A stretch of 64,000 nucleotides of DNA from JAGREO01 sp020446285 (GTDB taxonomy: Bacteria > Pseudomonadota > Alphaproteobacteria > Geminicoccales > Geminicoccaceae), in the NCBI GenBank assembly GCA_041398005.1, contig JAWKVP010000006.1, positions 201,005 to 265,004 on the forward strand, written 5' to 3'. Below the pieces are notes generated by a model. The model was given only the letters and a program-made list of their open reading frames with translations. It ran no database searches and had not been told where the DNA came from. Both the position numbers and the translations under genes were made by a program. Below are positions 25,586 to 34,538 of this stretch, piece after piece (the first letter of the stretch is position 1; each line of letters opens with the position of its first letter).

Positions 25586-27169
25586 TCAGCCGGACGGATG
25601 GCGGGCCATGGCCGCTTCCGGTTCCAGCCGCAACGCCGACTCGATATCGCATGTCAGGAGACCGTCGCGCACGAGGGCCGCGGCTGCCTCGATATCGGGT
25701 GCGAGCAGCCGGTCGCCCTCGAGCGACGGAACATGCTGACGCAGCCGTTCGAGAACCACCTGAAGACCGGCACTCGTCTTCAGTGGCGTGCGAAATTCCA
25801 CGCCCTGCGCCGCACACATGAATTCGACACCCAAAATGGCATTGAGATTGGCATTCATCCGTCGCAGCCGCAGCGCGCCATGCGCCGACATGCTCACATG
25901 ATCTTCCTGATTGGCCGAGGTCGGCGTCGAGTCGGTCGAACAGGGATGCGCCAGATGCTTGTTCTCGCTCATCAGTGCCGCCGTCGTGACCTCGGCGATC
26001 ATCAGCCCGGAATTGAGTCCCGGATCGGGTGTGAGAAAGGGCGGCAGATCGAATGAGAGCGTCGGATCGACCATGAGCGCCACACGTCGTTGTGCGATCG
26101 CACCGATCTCGGAGAGTGCCAGCGCGATCATGTCGGCGGCGAAGGCGACGGGCTCTCCATGGAAATTGCCGCCGGAAACGATCCGCCCTTCCCCGACCAG
26201 AACGAGCGGATTGTCGGTGACCGCATTGGCCTCGATCGCGAGTGTCCGCCCCGCGCTGCGCATCAGGTCGATGGCCGCGCCCGTGACCTGTGGCTGGCAG
26301 CGGATGCAGTAGGGATCCTGCACCCGGCTGTCCCCATCACGATGGCTTTCCCGGATCTCGCTGCCCTGCATGAGCGCACGCATGATCCGCGCCACTTCGA
26401 TCTGCCCGGGATGGCCGCGCAATTCGTGGATCGAATCCACGAGCGGTGCGGTCGAACCCATGATGGCATCGGTGGAAAGTGAAGCTGAAACGATGGCCGC
26501 CCGCGCATTGCACCAACCTTCGAACAGGCCGGCGAGCGCGCAGGCGGTGGAAAACTGCGTGCCATTGATGAGTGCCAGGCCTTCCTTGGGGCCCAGCGTG
26601 ATCGGAACCAGTCCGGCGCGGCGCATGGCTTCCGCACCCGCCATACGCTGGCCGTTGAAGAGCGCTTCGCCCTCGCCGATCATCACAGCCGTCATGTGAG
26701 CGAGCGGTGCAAGATCGCCCGACGCACCGACGGAGCCCTGACGCGGGATCACGGGCAGGACACCGCGCGCCAGCATCGCTTCGATCAGCGCCACCGTTTC
26801 CATGCGCACGCCTGACGCCCCCCGCCCGAGCGAAAGCAGCTTGAGCGTCATCATCAACCGCACGGTCGACGAATCGAGCGGTTCACCGACACCGCAGCAA
26901 TGGGAGAGGATCAGATTGCGCTGGAGAAGGGCCGTGTCATCCGCAGCGATCTTGACGCTGGCGAGCTTGCCGAAGCCGGTGTTCACACCGTAAACGGCTT
27001 CCTCACCGCGCGCGGCAGCCGCGACGAGCGCCGCTGCCGCCTCGATCGCCGGCCGTGCGCGATCGTCCAGGCGGGCCGCCAGCCCCGAGCGCCAGATCCG
27101 TTCGAGGTCCTCGAGCCGCACCGCGCCCGGCTCAAGTCGCACCGCGCCCGGAATGAGTGTGGCGCTCAT
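25586..27169 (-). CDS. hutH: histidine ammonia-lyase
   Basis: HutH, 527 residues, deaminates histidine to urocanate. The self-processing MIO tripeptide Ala-Ser-Gly is at residues 149-151 (GSVGASGDLAPLAH). YGVNTGFGKLA supplies the catalytic Tyr. An in-frame tandem duplication at the N-terminus (PGAVRLE twice within residues 7-20) adds seven residues ahead of the fold. The ATG overlaps the hutI stop by 4 bp. Confidence 0.97.
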   Translation of the reverse strand: MSATLIPGAVRLEPGAVRLEDLERIWRSGLAARLDDRARPAIEAAAALVAAAARGEEAVYGVNTGFGKLASVKIAADDTALLQRNLILSHCCGVGEPLDSSTVRLMMTLKLLSLGRGASGVRMETVALIEAMLARGVLPVIPRQGSVGASGDLAPLAHMTAVMIGEGEALFNGQRMAGAEAMRRAGLVPITLGPKEGLALINGTQFSTACALAGLFEGWCNARAAIVSASLSTDAIMGSTAPLVDSIHELRGHPGQIEVARIMRALMQGSEIRESHRDGDSRVQDPYCIRCQPQVTGAAIDLMRSAGRTLAIEANAVTDNPLVLVGEGRIVSGGNFHGEPVAFAADMIALALSEIGAIAQRRVALMVDPTLSFDLPPFLTPDPGLNSGLMIAEVTTAALMSENKHLAHPCSTDSTPTSANQEDHVSMSAHGALRLRRMNANLNAILGVEFMCAAQGVEFRTPLKTSAGLQVVLERLRQHVPSLEGDRLLAPDIEAAAALVRDGLLTCDIESALRLEPEAAMARHPSG

Positions 27170-28413
27170 CGGCGCAGCTCCAGCCGGCCCTCGAACATGC
27201 GGGCGAAAAGCGGATTGAAACCGATGCGGTAGGACAGCTCGGCCGGATGCCCGACATCGAAGATTGCCAGATCCGCCACCATTCCGGCCTGAATACGGCC
27301 CCGATCGGCGATACCGAGTGCCCGCGCGGCATGATGGGTGACACCAGCCAGCGTTTCGGTGGGCGTCATGCGGAAAAGCGTGCAGGCCATGTTCATGGCG
27401 AGCAGAAGCGATGCCAGTGGCGACGAGCCGGGATTGCAGTCGGTGGCGACCGCCATCGGCACGCCATGCTCGCGGAAGGCCGCGACCGGCGGCACCTTCG
27501 TCTCGCGCAATGTGTAGAAGGCACCCGGCAGAAGAACCGCAACGGTACCGGCTGCCGCCATCGCCCGCGCATCGTCGGCGTTCGCGTATTCGAGATGATC
27601 GGCACTGAGCGCCGCATGGCTTGCGGCAAGCTGCGCGCCGCCCGGATGGGAAAGCTGCTCGGCATGGAGCTTGACCGGCAGGCCGAGGCCGCGCGCCCTG
27701 TCGAAGACACGGGAGATCTGCCCGGGCGTGAACGCGATGCTTTCGCAGAACCCGTCCACGGCATCCACCAGTCCCTCGGCATGCGCCGCTTCGAGTGCCG
27801 GCAGGCAGACCTCGTCGATATAGACATCGGCGCGGCCGCGATGATCGGGCGGAACCGCATGTGCACCGAGGAAGCTGGTCTTCACCCGCACCGGCCGTTC
27901 GCGTTCCAGGCGACGGGCGGCGCGCAACATGCGCAATTCGGTTTCGAGGTCGAGACCGTAGCCCGACTTGATCTCGATGACGGTGACACCCTCGGCCAAC
28001 AGGGAATCGATCCTCGGCAGGGCGCTTGCGACGAGGGCATCCTCGTCCGCCTGCCGGGTCGCGCGAACGGTGGAGACGATCCCGCCGCCGGCACGCGCCA
28101 CCTCCTCGTAGCTCGCCCCTTCGAGGCGCAACTCGAATTCGCCGGCGCGATGGCCACCATGGACGATATGGGTGTGGCAGTCGATCAGGCCGGGCGTGAC
28201 CAGCCGGCCTTCGAGATCCACCTCGTCCCCATCGCGCAAATCCCGCGGCAGATCACCGAAGGCGCCGCACCACGCGATGCGCCCGTCGCGTACCGCGATC
28301 GCACCATTTTCAACAAGACCGGGAGAGGCCGGATCGCCTTCTCGTTCATCCGGGGAAGCGCCGTTCAGGGGAGCCCCACACAGAGTTGCCAAAGTGGCGT
28401 TGCGAAGCAGCAT
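27166..28413 (-). CDS. hutI: imidazolonepropionase
   Basis: HutI, 415 residues, opens imidazolone propionate to formiminoglutamate. It is an amidohydrolase-fold metalloenzyme: the HTH metal motif appears in LIDCHTHIVHGGHRAGEF, with KSGYGLDLETELRML, LHAEQLSHPGGA and ATDCNPGSSP further on. I use the ATG giving MLLRNATLATLCG; longer in-frame starts exist up to 28542 but would cover the operator. It is first in the hutIHU-dctPQM operon and divergent from hutF. Confidence 0.95.
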   Translation of the reverse strand: MLLRNATLATLCGAPLNGASPDEREGDPASPGLVENGAIAVRDGRIAWCGAFGDLPRDLRDGDEVDLEGRLVTPGLIDCHTHIVHGGHRAGEFELRLEGASYEEVARAGGGIVSTVRATRQADEDALVASALPRIDSLLAEGVTVIEIKSGYGLDLETELRMLRAARRLERERPVRVKTSFLGAHAVPPDHRGRADVYIDEVCLPALEAAHAEGLVDAVDGFCESIAFTPGQISRVFDRARGLGLPVKLHAEQLSHPGGAQLAASHAALSADHLEYANADDARAMAAAGTVAVLLPGAFYTLRETKVPPVAAFREHGVPMAVATDCNPGSSPLASLLLAMNMACTLFRMTPTETLAGVTHHAARALGIADRGRIQAGMVADLAIFDVGHPAELSYRIGFNPLFARMFEGRLELRR

Positions 28414-28455
28414 ATGCCAATCTCGCGGACTTGAATTCACGGGCATGAACCGAAT

Positions 28456-28467
28456 ATGTATGCACAT
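28456..28467. promoter_or_regulatory. candidate HutC operator in the hutI/hutF divergent promoter
   Basis: ATGTATGCACAT is a near-palindrome (perfect outer four bases on each side) resembling the TGTATATACA-type sites bound by HutC. It lies mid-way between the divergent hutI and hutF starts, with hutC just downstream of hutF. A TTGACT box follows at 28471, but a matching -10 is not evident. Confidence 0.45.
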
Positions 28468-28514
28468 AATTTGACTGTCAAGCGGATCAGGAATCCGGAA
28501 AGGGCGCGCGGGCG

Positions 28515-29897
28515 ATGCAGAGGCTATGGGCGAAACAGGCACTGACAGCTGATGGCTGGAAAGAGAATATCTGCATCGAGATCAACGATGACGGACGGAT
28601 CGGCGCGGTTGCAGCCTGTGAACCGGGAACGCGATCGCAGCCTGCCGATGCGACGGAAACCGGCGTCCTGCTCCCCGCACCGGCCAATCTCCACAGCCAT
28701 TCCTTCCAGCGTGCCATGGCCGGGCTCACCGAACGGCGCGGGCCGGATCCGCGCGACAGTTTCTGGACATGGCGGCAGCTCATGTACCGCTTTCTCGATC
28801 GCCTCGATCCGGGCCATATCGAGGCGATCGCCGCGTTCGTGCAGATGGAGATGCTGGAAGCGGGCTTCGGCTGCAATGTCGAATTCCATTACCTGCACCA
28901 CCAGCCGGACGGCACACCTTATGACAGTCTCGCCGAAACGGGCGAACGGATCGCCGCCGCTGCCGAGATCTCGGGTGCGGGCCTGACGCTGCTTCCCGTG
29001 CTCTACCGCCATGGCGGCTGCGACCGGCGGCCGCTCGGCAAGGGCCAGATCCGCTTCGGCAACGATCCGGACCGCTATGCACGGCTGGTCGAGGGATCGG
29101 GCGCCGCACTGTCGGCATTGCCGCGCGATGCGCGTCTCGGCGTGGCTCCGCATTCACTGCGCGCGGCAACCGTTGACGATCTCTATGCCGCCTCGAGGCT
29201 CGTTCCGGACGGCCCGATCCACATGCATTTCGTCGAACAGACCGCCGAAGTCGCCGAAATCGAGGCCGCCTTCGGAGCGCGGCCGGTACCCTATCTCCTC
29301 GACAATCTGGCGATCGACGAGCGCTGGTGCCTGATCCACTGTACCCAGCTCAGGCCGCGCGAGACACGCGCGCTTGCCCGGGCGGGCGTGGTTGCCGGGC
29401 TTTGTCCGATCACTGAATCGAGTCTTGGCGACGGCATCTTCGATGGCGTTCGCTGGCTCGAGGAGGGTGGTGCATTCGGCGTGGGATCCGATTCCGATAT
29501 CCGCATCTCGCTGGCCGAGGAGCTGCGCACGCTCGAATATTCCCAGCGTCTGCGCGATCACTCCCGGGCGATGCTGGCCACACCCGAACGATCCACCGGC
29601 AGGCGTCTGTTCGAGGATGCCGCAATCGGCGGTGCGCGCGCGGCCGGGCGCGGAACCGGGCGCATCGAGACCGGGCAGTGGGCGGACCTTCTTGCCCTCG
29701 ATACCGGTCATGTCGATCTCGAAGGGCGGGATGGCGACAGCCTCCTCGACACGTTCGTCTTCACGGGCGACAATCGGATGATCGGCGATGTCTGGTCCGC
29801 TGGCCGCCACATGGTGAAGAAGGGCCGGCATGTCCGGCGCGAGGCCATCGAGCAGCGCTACCGCTCGTGCATGCGCGATCTTGCGGGCTCGCTTTGA
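28515..29897 (+). CDS. hutF: formiminoglutamate deiminase
   Basis: HutF, 460 residues, hydrolyses formiminoglutamate to N-formylglutamate and ammonia, the first half of the two-step alternative to HutG-type direct hydrolysis. The amidohydrolase metal motif is in PANLHSHSFQRAMAGL, with DSFWTWRQLMYR, LPVLYRHGG, HMHFVEQTAEVAE, and GVGSDSDIRIS. N-formylglutamate amidohydrolase, needed for the next step, is not in the window. It is coupled to hutC through a TTGA overlap. Confidence 0.95.
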   Translation: MQRLWAKQALTADGWKENICIEINDDGRIGAVAACEPGTRSQPADATETGVLLPAPANLHSHSFQRAMAGLTERRGPDPRDSFWTWRQLMYRFLDRLDPGHIEAIAAFVQMEMLEAGFGCNVEFHYLHHQPDGTPYDSLAETGERIAAAAEISGAGLTLLPVLYRHGGCDRRPLGKGQIRFGNDPDRYARLVEGSGAALSALPRDARLGVAPHSLRAATVDDLYAASRLVPDGPIHMHFVEQTAEVAEIEAAFGARPVPYLLDNLAIDERWCLIHCTQLRPRETRALARAGVVAGLCPITESSLGDGIFDGVRWLEEGGAFGVGSDSDIRISLAEELRTLEYSQRLRDHSRAMLATPERSTGRRLFEDAAIGGARAAGRGTGRIETGQWADLLALDTGHVDLEGRDGDSLLDTFVFTGDNRMIGDVWSAGRHMVKKGRHVRREAIEQRYRSCMRDLAGSL

Positions 29898-30598
29898 GCG
29901 CCGGGCGCCCGCTCAACAACTGGCAGGCCGTGCACGAGGAAGTCCTTCGCCGCATCCACACGCGCGAATGGCGGCCCGGCCAGATCATTCCGGGCGAGGC
30001 CGATCTCGCCGGAGAATTCGGCTGCGCGCGAACGACCGTCAACCGCGCCCTGAGGGCGCTCGCCGATGCCGGTTGGCTCGACCGCCGGCGCAAGGCGGGA
30101 ACGCGGGTTGCCCTCAATCCGATGCAGAAGGCGACGCTCGCCATTCCCGTCGCCCGCCACGAAATCGAGGCACGCGGCCAGCGCTACGGATATCGACTGC
30201 TGGAACGGCGGATGTCTCCGCCTCCGCCGGAGCTCGGCGAACGCCTCGACCTTCCGCCCGAGACCGACATGCTGCATGCCGAGGCGGTGCATCTCGCCGA
30301 CGACACGCCGCACCTCTTCGAGGACAGGTGGATAAATGTCGAGGCCGTGCCCGACGTGCTTGATGCCCCCCTCGCGACCATGAGTGCCAATGAGTGGCTC
30401 GTCATCAACGCATCGCTGACCCGTGGCGACATCTCGTTCGGCGCCGTCAATGCAACTGAACGCGAGGCCCGCATCCTTGGAGCGAAGCCCGGCGAAGCCC
30501 TTTTCACCGTCGAGCGCACCACCTTCGAGAGAACGAGGCCGATCACCTGGGTTCGCCTCGTCTTCGCGCCGGGATACCGCATGCACACACGCATCTGA
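29894..30598 (+). CDS. hutC: GntR-family histidine-utilisation repressor
   Basis: A 234-residue GntR/HutC regulator. The N-terminal winged helix (QIIPGEADLAGEFGCARTTV and NRALRALADAGWLDRR) is followed by a UTRA ligand domain (EDRWINVEAVPDVLD, ERTTFERTRPITWVRLVF). The frame has no ATG at the right place; a TTG overlapping the hutF stop gives the expected N-terminus. HutC proteins bind urocanate as inducer and would control both divergent hut transcripts here. Confidence 0.9.
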   Translation: MSAGRPLNNWQAVHEEVLRRIHTREWRPGQIIPGEADLAGEFGCARTTVNRALRALADAGWLDRRRKAGTRVALNPMQKATLAIPVARHEIEARGQRYGYRLLERRMSPPPPELGERLDLPPETDMLHAEAVHLADDTPHLFEDRWINVEAVPDVLDAPLATMSANEWLVINASLTRGDISFGAVNATEREARILGAKPGEALFTVERTTFERTRPITWVRLVFAPGYRMHTRI

Positions 30599-30721
30599 CT
30601 GCGCGCGTCATGGTCCGGTCACTGCGCGGATCGCGACCCGCAAGGCGATGATTGTGCTTGAAGGGCAGTGTGGCATAGTGTCTCTGTCGAATGGAAAAGA
30701 ATCAGGTCGGAGGAAACGTCG

Positions 30722-31543
30722 ATGTGCAATCTTTGCGTCATGCAGTCGGTCAAGCAGCGCATGCTTTCGAGGCGTCACCTTTTCAGGACCGGTGCCGCCG
30801 GTGTTGCTGCCGCTGCCGTGGGTTCGGTCGCAACCGCGCCCGCCGCACTCGCTTCCGGGTACAAGAGCGTTGTCGACATGACCCATGAACTGCACGAGGA
30901 CTTTCCCACATGGGAAGGCGTGCAGCAGTTCTTCAAGGAACAGAAGACCTTCTTCGACAAGGACGGCTACAATCTCTTCGAACTCAGGGTCAACGAGCAC
31001 ACAGGCACGCATATCGATGCGCCCCTGCACTTCTCCGCAGATGGCGGAACGGTGGCCGAGATTCCTGTGGGTGATCTGGTAGCGCCGCTCTGCATCATCG
31101 ACATCAGCGCGCGCGCTCAGGACGATCCCGACAGCCAGCTCACGCCCGATGATCTCAAGGCGTGGATTTCCGAGCATGGCGACATTCCCGACGGCGCCTG
31201 CGTCGCCATGAATTCAGGCTGGGCCGGGCATGCCTCATCCGACATGTTCCGCAATGCCGACGGCGAGGGCACGCAGCATTATCCCGGCTTCCACGTCGAG
31301 GCGGTACAGATGCTGATGGACGAGACCGGCGCGCGGTCGATCGGCGTCGATACGCTCTCCCTCGATTTCGGTCAGTCACCGGACTTCGCGACCCACTATG
31401 CTTGGCTGCCCTCGGGCCGTTTCGGCATCGAGTGCCTCGCCAATCTCGACGCACTGCCGGCATCCGGAGCAACCATCGTGATCGGCGCTCCGAAGCACCG
31501 GGGCGGTACGGGCGGACCGGCACGGATCATCGCACTCGCCTGA
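30722..31543 (+). CDS. cyclase-family (KynB-like) metal hydrolase with Tat signal
   Basis: A 273-residue PF04199 cyclase/hydrolase. The metal motif HTGTHIDAPLHF is intact, so a KynB-type divalent-metal amidohydrolase reaction is possible. Unlike cytoplasmic KynB it starts MCNLCVMQSVK and then SRRHLFRTGAAGVAAAAVGS, a twin-arginine signal that would export the folded enzyme. GGAGG precedes the ATG at 30722. It follows hutC on the same strand but after 123 bp, so cotranscription with hut is unsure. The substrate is unknown. Confidence 0.85.
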   Translation: MCNLCVMQSVKQRMLSRRHLFRTGAAGVAAAAVGSVATAPAALASGYKSVVDMTHELHEDFPTWEGVQQFFKEQKTFFDKDGYNLFELRVNEHTGTHIDAPLHFSADGGTVAEIPVGDLVAPLCIIDISARAQDDPDSQLTPDDLKAWISEHGDIPDGACVAMNSGWAGHASSDMFRNADGEGTQHYPGFHVEAVQMLMDETGARSIGVDTLSLDFGQSPDFATHYAWLPSGRFGIECLANLDALPASGATIVIGAPKHRGGTGGPARIIALA

Positions 31544-31704
31544 CCGGCGAAACGAAACCACGCAAGAGCGAAGACAGGCATCCACCAAACAACCACGCCG
31601 CAGCAGGGATCTGCTCCTTGCGTTTGAATGTGTCGACGGCTCCCGTTTGCACGGACGCATTCTGATCGGACTTCGGGTTGTTTGCGGTATGTCCCGCCAG
31701 ACGC

Positions 31705-31734
31705 AAAAGGGCCGGCGTGCTGTGACGCCGGCCC
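31705..31734 (-). terminator. intrinsic terminator of the RTX gene
   Basis: A perfect 10-bp GC stem (GGGCCGGCGT/ACGCCGGCCC, 31709-31734, loop of six) is followed on the minus strand by TTTT. It ends the minus-strand RTX gene about 40 bp past its stop. Confidence 0.8.
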
Positions 31735-31772
31735 GGTTTGCTCTCGTCTCTCGTCTTTCGCCGTTCGAACGT

Positions 31773-34373
31773 TCAGCTCACGACGTTATTCTCATTATTG
31801 AAAGTCGTGATTGACAGCGGATCGGTCGATCCGTCGACGCCGACCGGATTGGTGAGATCGAACACCGTGACCATTCGGTGCGCCGAACCGTTTCCATCGA
31901 GATCGACGCTGACGGTAATGTCATCCGTATCGCCATCACCATCAGTATCAGCGGCGCTCAGGCGGATGAAATCACCCGCATTCGCCTTCGTCGAATCGAA
32001 GCCCGTTCCGTCGAGGAGCATGTGCAGGTCGAGCACGTCACCATCGTCAGCATTGAAATCGGTGATCGTGTCCGTTCCATCGGAGAGCCCGGTGACACGG
32101 AACACGTCACCGTCGCGGCCGCCGGTGAGAACATCCCTGCCGGCACCGCCGACAAGGGTATCATGCCCCCGACCGCCGTCGAGCGTGTCATTGCCCTCAC
32201 CGCCATTGATGAAGTCGTTGCCGCTGCGGCCGTAGACCGTATCGTCGCCGCCGGCGGTCGAGACCGAATCGTCGCCGTCGGAAAGGTCGATGACCTCACT
32301 GCCGCTCACGCCGGTGATGGTATTGTCGTCATCGTCGCCGGCGAGGATCCGGTCGGTGACATCGATCGTGGTCTCGGCCCTGGCGCTGGTATTGCCGTCG
32401 AGATCGCGAACCCGCGCTTCGATGGTACGCTCGCCGGCCTCGGGGTCGTCGCCGAGCTCAATGCCGATCGCACTGATGACCTTCTCGTAATTGGCGATCG
32501 AGTCATTGCCGAAAAGCTTGATCTCGTTCGCCGACTTCACGTCCAGCCTGATGTTGGTGCCGTAGAAGATACTCTCGTCAAGCACCAGCGTGTCGCCATC
32601 GAAATTCGAGGTCAGCCAGACCGTGCTGCCGGACATGACCGTGCTGTCCGCATCGGTGATCTGCGCACCGAGGCCGAGATCGGCATCCTCACCGGTGAGG
32701 TAGACGGTTCTCTGGGTGACCGAACCGAAACGAACGGCATAGACATCATCGTTGAAGTCATTGTCCTTGTTCGCCTTGATATGGTCCTCGAAACCGACGA
32801 TCAGCGATCCGGTCGCGTCATCCCAGCCGGAAACGACATGGCCGACACCGTCCGGATTGAGCGCATTGACGTTCGGTGTATCCTGCCCGCTGTCGGCGCC
32901 GTACAGGGCATGCGCCTTGACGACCGTCTCCACATCATCATCGGAGATGTGCACGAGCACGGGCGGCTGACCGTCATCGATCTTGGCCGGTTCGCCCGTC
33001 AGCGCATTGCGCAGCTCGAAACGGCCACCGGTGAAGATCGACGGATCATTGTCGCGTCCACCGTCGTTGACGAGGAAGAAATTGATCTGCGTGCCCGCCT
33101 CGTGGGTGCCGAGCGACACTTCCGTTCCCGGCTCGAGATCCGCCGGCTGGAAAGGCTGACCGGGCTTGTTGGTGTAGGGGAAGACCGCCCGGACATTGAT
33201 CATCGATCCGTCCGCCGCGATTTCGTGCACGAAGAGCGAATCCACCGAGTAGGACGTCTCGTCGACGAAGCGTACGAAAACCTCGCGACTTTCGTCGAGG
33301 GTCAGGATGTTCTGATCGATGCCATTGATAGCATCGTCGGGGATCCGCTCGCCCTCACCGATGATCGGCAGCTCCGGCGTCGATGGCGGGTTGTAGCCGT
33401 TGTCCTGCTCAACCACGGTCGCGTCAATGTCAGGGCGCAGGGTCAGAACCGGACGATCACCGGTGCTACCGCCTCCATCACCACCGCCACCGTCTCCACC
33501 GCCGCCGCCATCACCGCCGCCATCTCCACCGCCGCCGCCATCACCGCCGCCGTCTCCACCGCCGCCGTCTCCACCGCCGCCGCCGCCATCACCGCCGCCG
33601 CCGCCGCCATCACCGCCGCCGCCATCACCGCCGCCGCCGTCTCCACCGCCATCACCGCCGCCGCCATCTCCACCGCCGCCGTCATCATCATCATCGGCAA
33701 GGCGATCGGCTGTCGGATCAACCGTATCATCCAGAAGATCACCGGCGAAATAGAGTTCGGTCGGCCCGATGGGGCCTAGCGGGTCGAGACCGAGCCCTAT
33801 CGAACCCGGATCATACTCTCCGAAAGCAGCGCCACCACCGGTATTCGTGCCGTTCTGCTGCTCGCCGGCAGCGGGCTCAGTGGCGGTGCCATCGATATTT
33901 TCCGCGACATAGGTCTCGGCACGCTCGAGCAGGTCCGTCGCGGCAACGGCCGGGCCGTCGAGCAGGGAGAGCGTGTTGACCTGGCCGCCGGAGATGAAGA
34001 AATTCTCCAGTATCAGCACACCGCCATTGCCGAGCGTGACGATCAGGTCGCCACCGTCGACGGCATAGGTCGCGGTGCGCGGGTCGAAGGCCGGATCCAG
34101 AAGCCGGACATCGGAGCCCTCCTGAACGAGGGCGGTGACCCGCACACCCGCTCCGGGCACCTCGAAATCATCCGGGATGCGGACGATCACATTGTCTTCC
34201 GCCACCTCACCGGCTTCAACCGTTGCGTCGGCCAGCTCGTTTTCCGGCTCACTGTTCGCCAGCGCGCCTTCCGGCACGAGCTCCCGGGGCTCCGCTTCCG
34301 TCGCCTGGGCGACGACGATATGGTCATCCGAGGACAGCTCCGCTATGACCCGCGGCGAGACCTGGTCCTGCAT
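31773..34373 (-). CDS. secreted RTX calcium-binding protein with DUF4114 and Gly/Asp linker
   Basis: An 866-residue acidic protein without an N-terminal signal peptide. Order: N-terminal region (1-230), a pure Gly/Asp tract (232-302), a DUF4114-like module (about 430-550, ending GFEDHIKANKDNDFNDDVYA), a beta-rich part, then RTX nonapeptides from about 700 (GGDDTVYGRSGNDFINGGEG and repeats) and a T1SS-type C-terminus (ITDFNADDGDVLDL). It should be exported by type I secretion and fold on Ca2+ outside, perhaps as an adhesin or matrix protein. No ABC/MFP/TolC genes are near. Confidence 0.88.
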   Translation of the reverse strand: MQDQVSPRVIAELSSDDHIVVAQATEAEPRELVPEGALANSEPENELADATVEAGEVAEDNVIVRIPDDFEVPGAGVRVTALVQEGSDVRLLDPAFDPRTATYAVDGGDLIVTLGNGGVLILENFFISGGQVNTLSLLDGPAVAATDLLERAETYVAENIDGTATEPAAGEQQNGTNTGGGAAFGEYDPGSIGLGLDPLGPIGPTELYFAGDLLDDTVDPTADRLADDDDDGGGGDGGGGDGGGDGGGGDGGGGDGGGGGGDGGGGGGDGGGGDGGGDGGGGGDGGGDGGGGGDGGGGDGGGSTGDRPVLTLRPDIDATVVEQDNGYNPPSTPELPIIGEGERIPDDAINGIDQNILTLDESREVFVRFVDETSYSVDSLFVHEIAADGSMINVRAVFPYTNKPGQPFQPADLEPGTEVSLGTHEAGTQINFFLVNDGGRDNDPSIFTGGRFELRNALTGEPAKIDDGQPPVLVHISDDDVETVVKAHALYGADSGQDTPNVNALNPDGVGHVVSGWDDATGSLIVGFEDHIKANKDNDFNDDVYAVRFGSVTQRTVYLTGEDADLGLGAQITDADSTVMSGSTVWLTSNFDGDTLVLDESIFYGTNIRLDVKSANEIKLFGNDSIANYEKVISAIGIELGDDPEAGERTIEARVRDLDGNTSARAETTIDVTDRILAGDDDDNTITGVSGSEVIDLSDGDDSVSTAGGDDTVYGRSGNDFINGGEGNDTLDGGRGHDTLVGGAGRDVLTGGRDGDVFRVTGLSDGTDTITDFNADDGDVLDLHMLLDGTGFDSTKANAGDFIRLSAADTDGDGDTDDITVSVDLDGNGSAHRMVTVFDLTNPVGVDGSTDPLSITTFNNENNVVS
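33468..33680 (-). repeat. Gly/Asp-coding low-complexity tract
   Basis: 213 bp of CCACCGCCG/CCATCACCG-like triplets encode 71 residues made only of Gly and Asp: runs of three to six Gly separated by single Asp (GGGGDGGGDGGG style). It lies inside the RTX gene and forms a flexible, possibly Ca2+-binding linker. Repeats of this kind change length readily by slippage in multiples of three, so the frame survives. Confidence 0.9.
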
Positions 34374-34538
34374 GTCGTGAACTCCTGGATCGAAACCGAC
34401 GTTATGGTTTACGGCTTCAGCCTTATCTTTAACTCAAGCTTAACCTATAGGTGGGATTAATGCTCCTCAATCGCAAAGCGGCCACTGGGTGAATATCATG
34501 GTGCGTGTTGCACCCCACGCGATCGAGGAGCGATCCGA

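Noticed and set aside
33464..33690. Triplet run considered as a CRISPR-like or tandem non-coding array
   Set aside because: There are no spacers and the period is three bases. It is a coding Gly/Asp tract. No CRISPR array was seen anywhere in the window.
31878..33779. A 633-codon open frame on the plus strand opposite the RTX gene
   Set aside because: It is an antisense shadow caused by the Gly/Asp triplet tract and the GC-rich codon pattern. The minus-strand protein has RTX and DUF4114 motifs and a terminator, while the antisense product is low-complexity.
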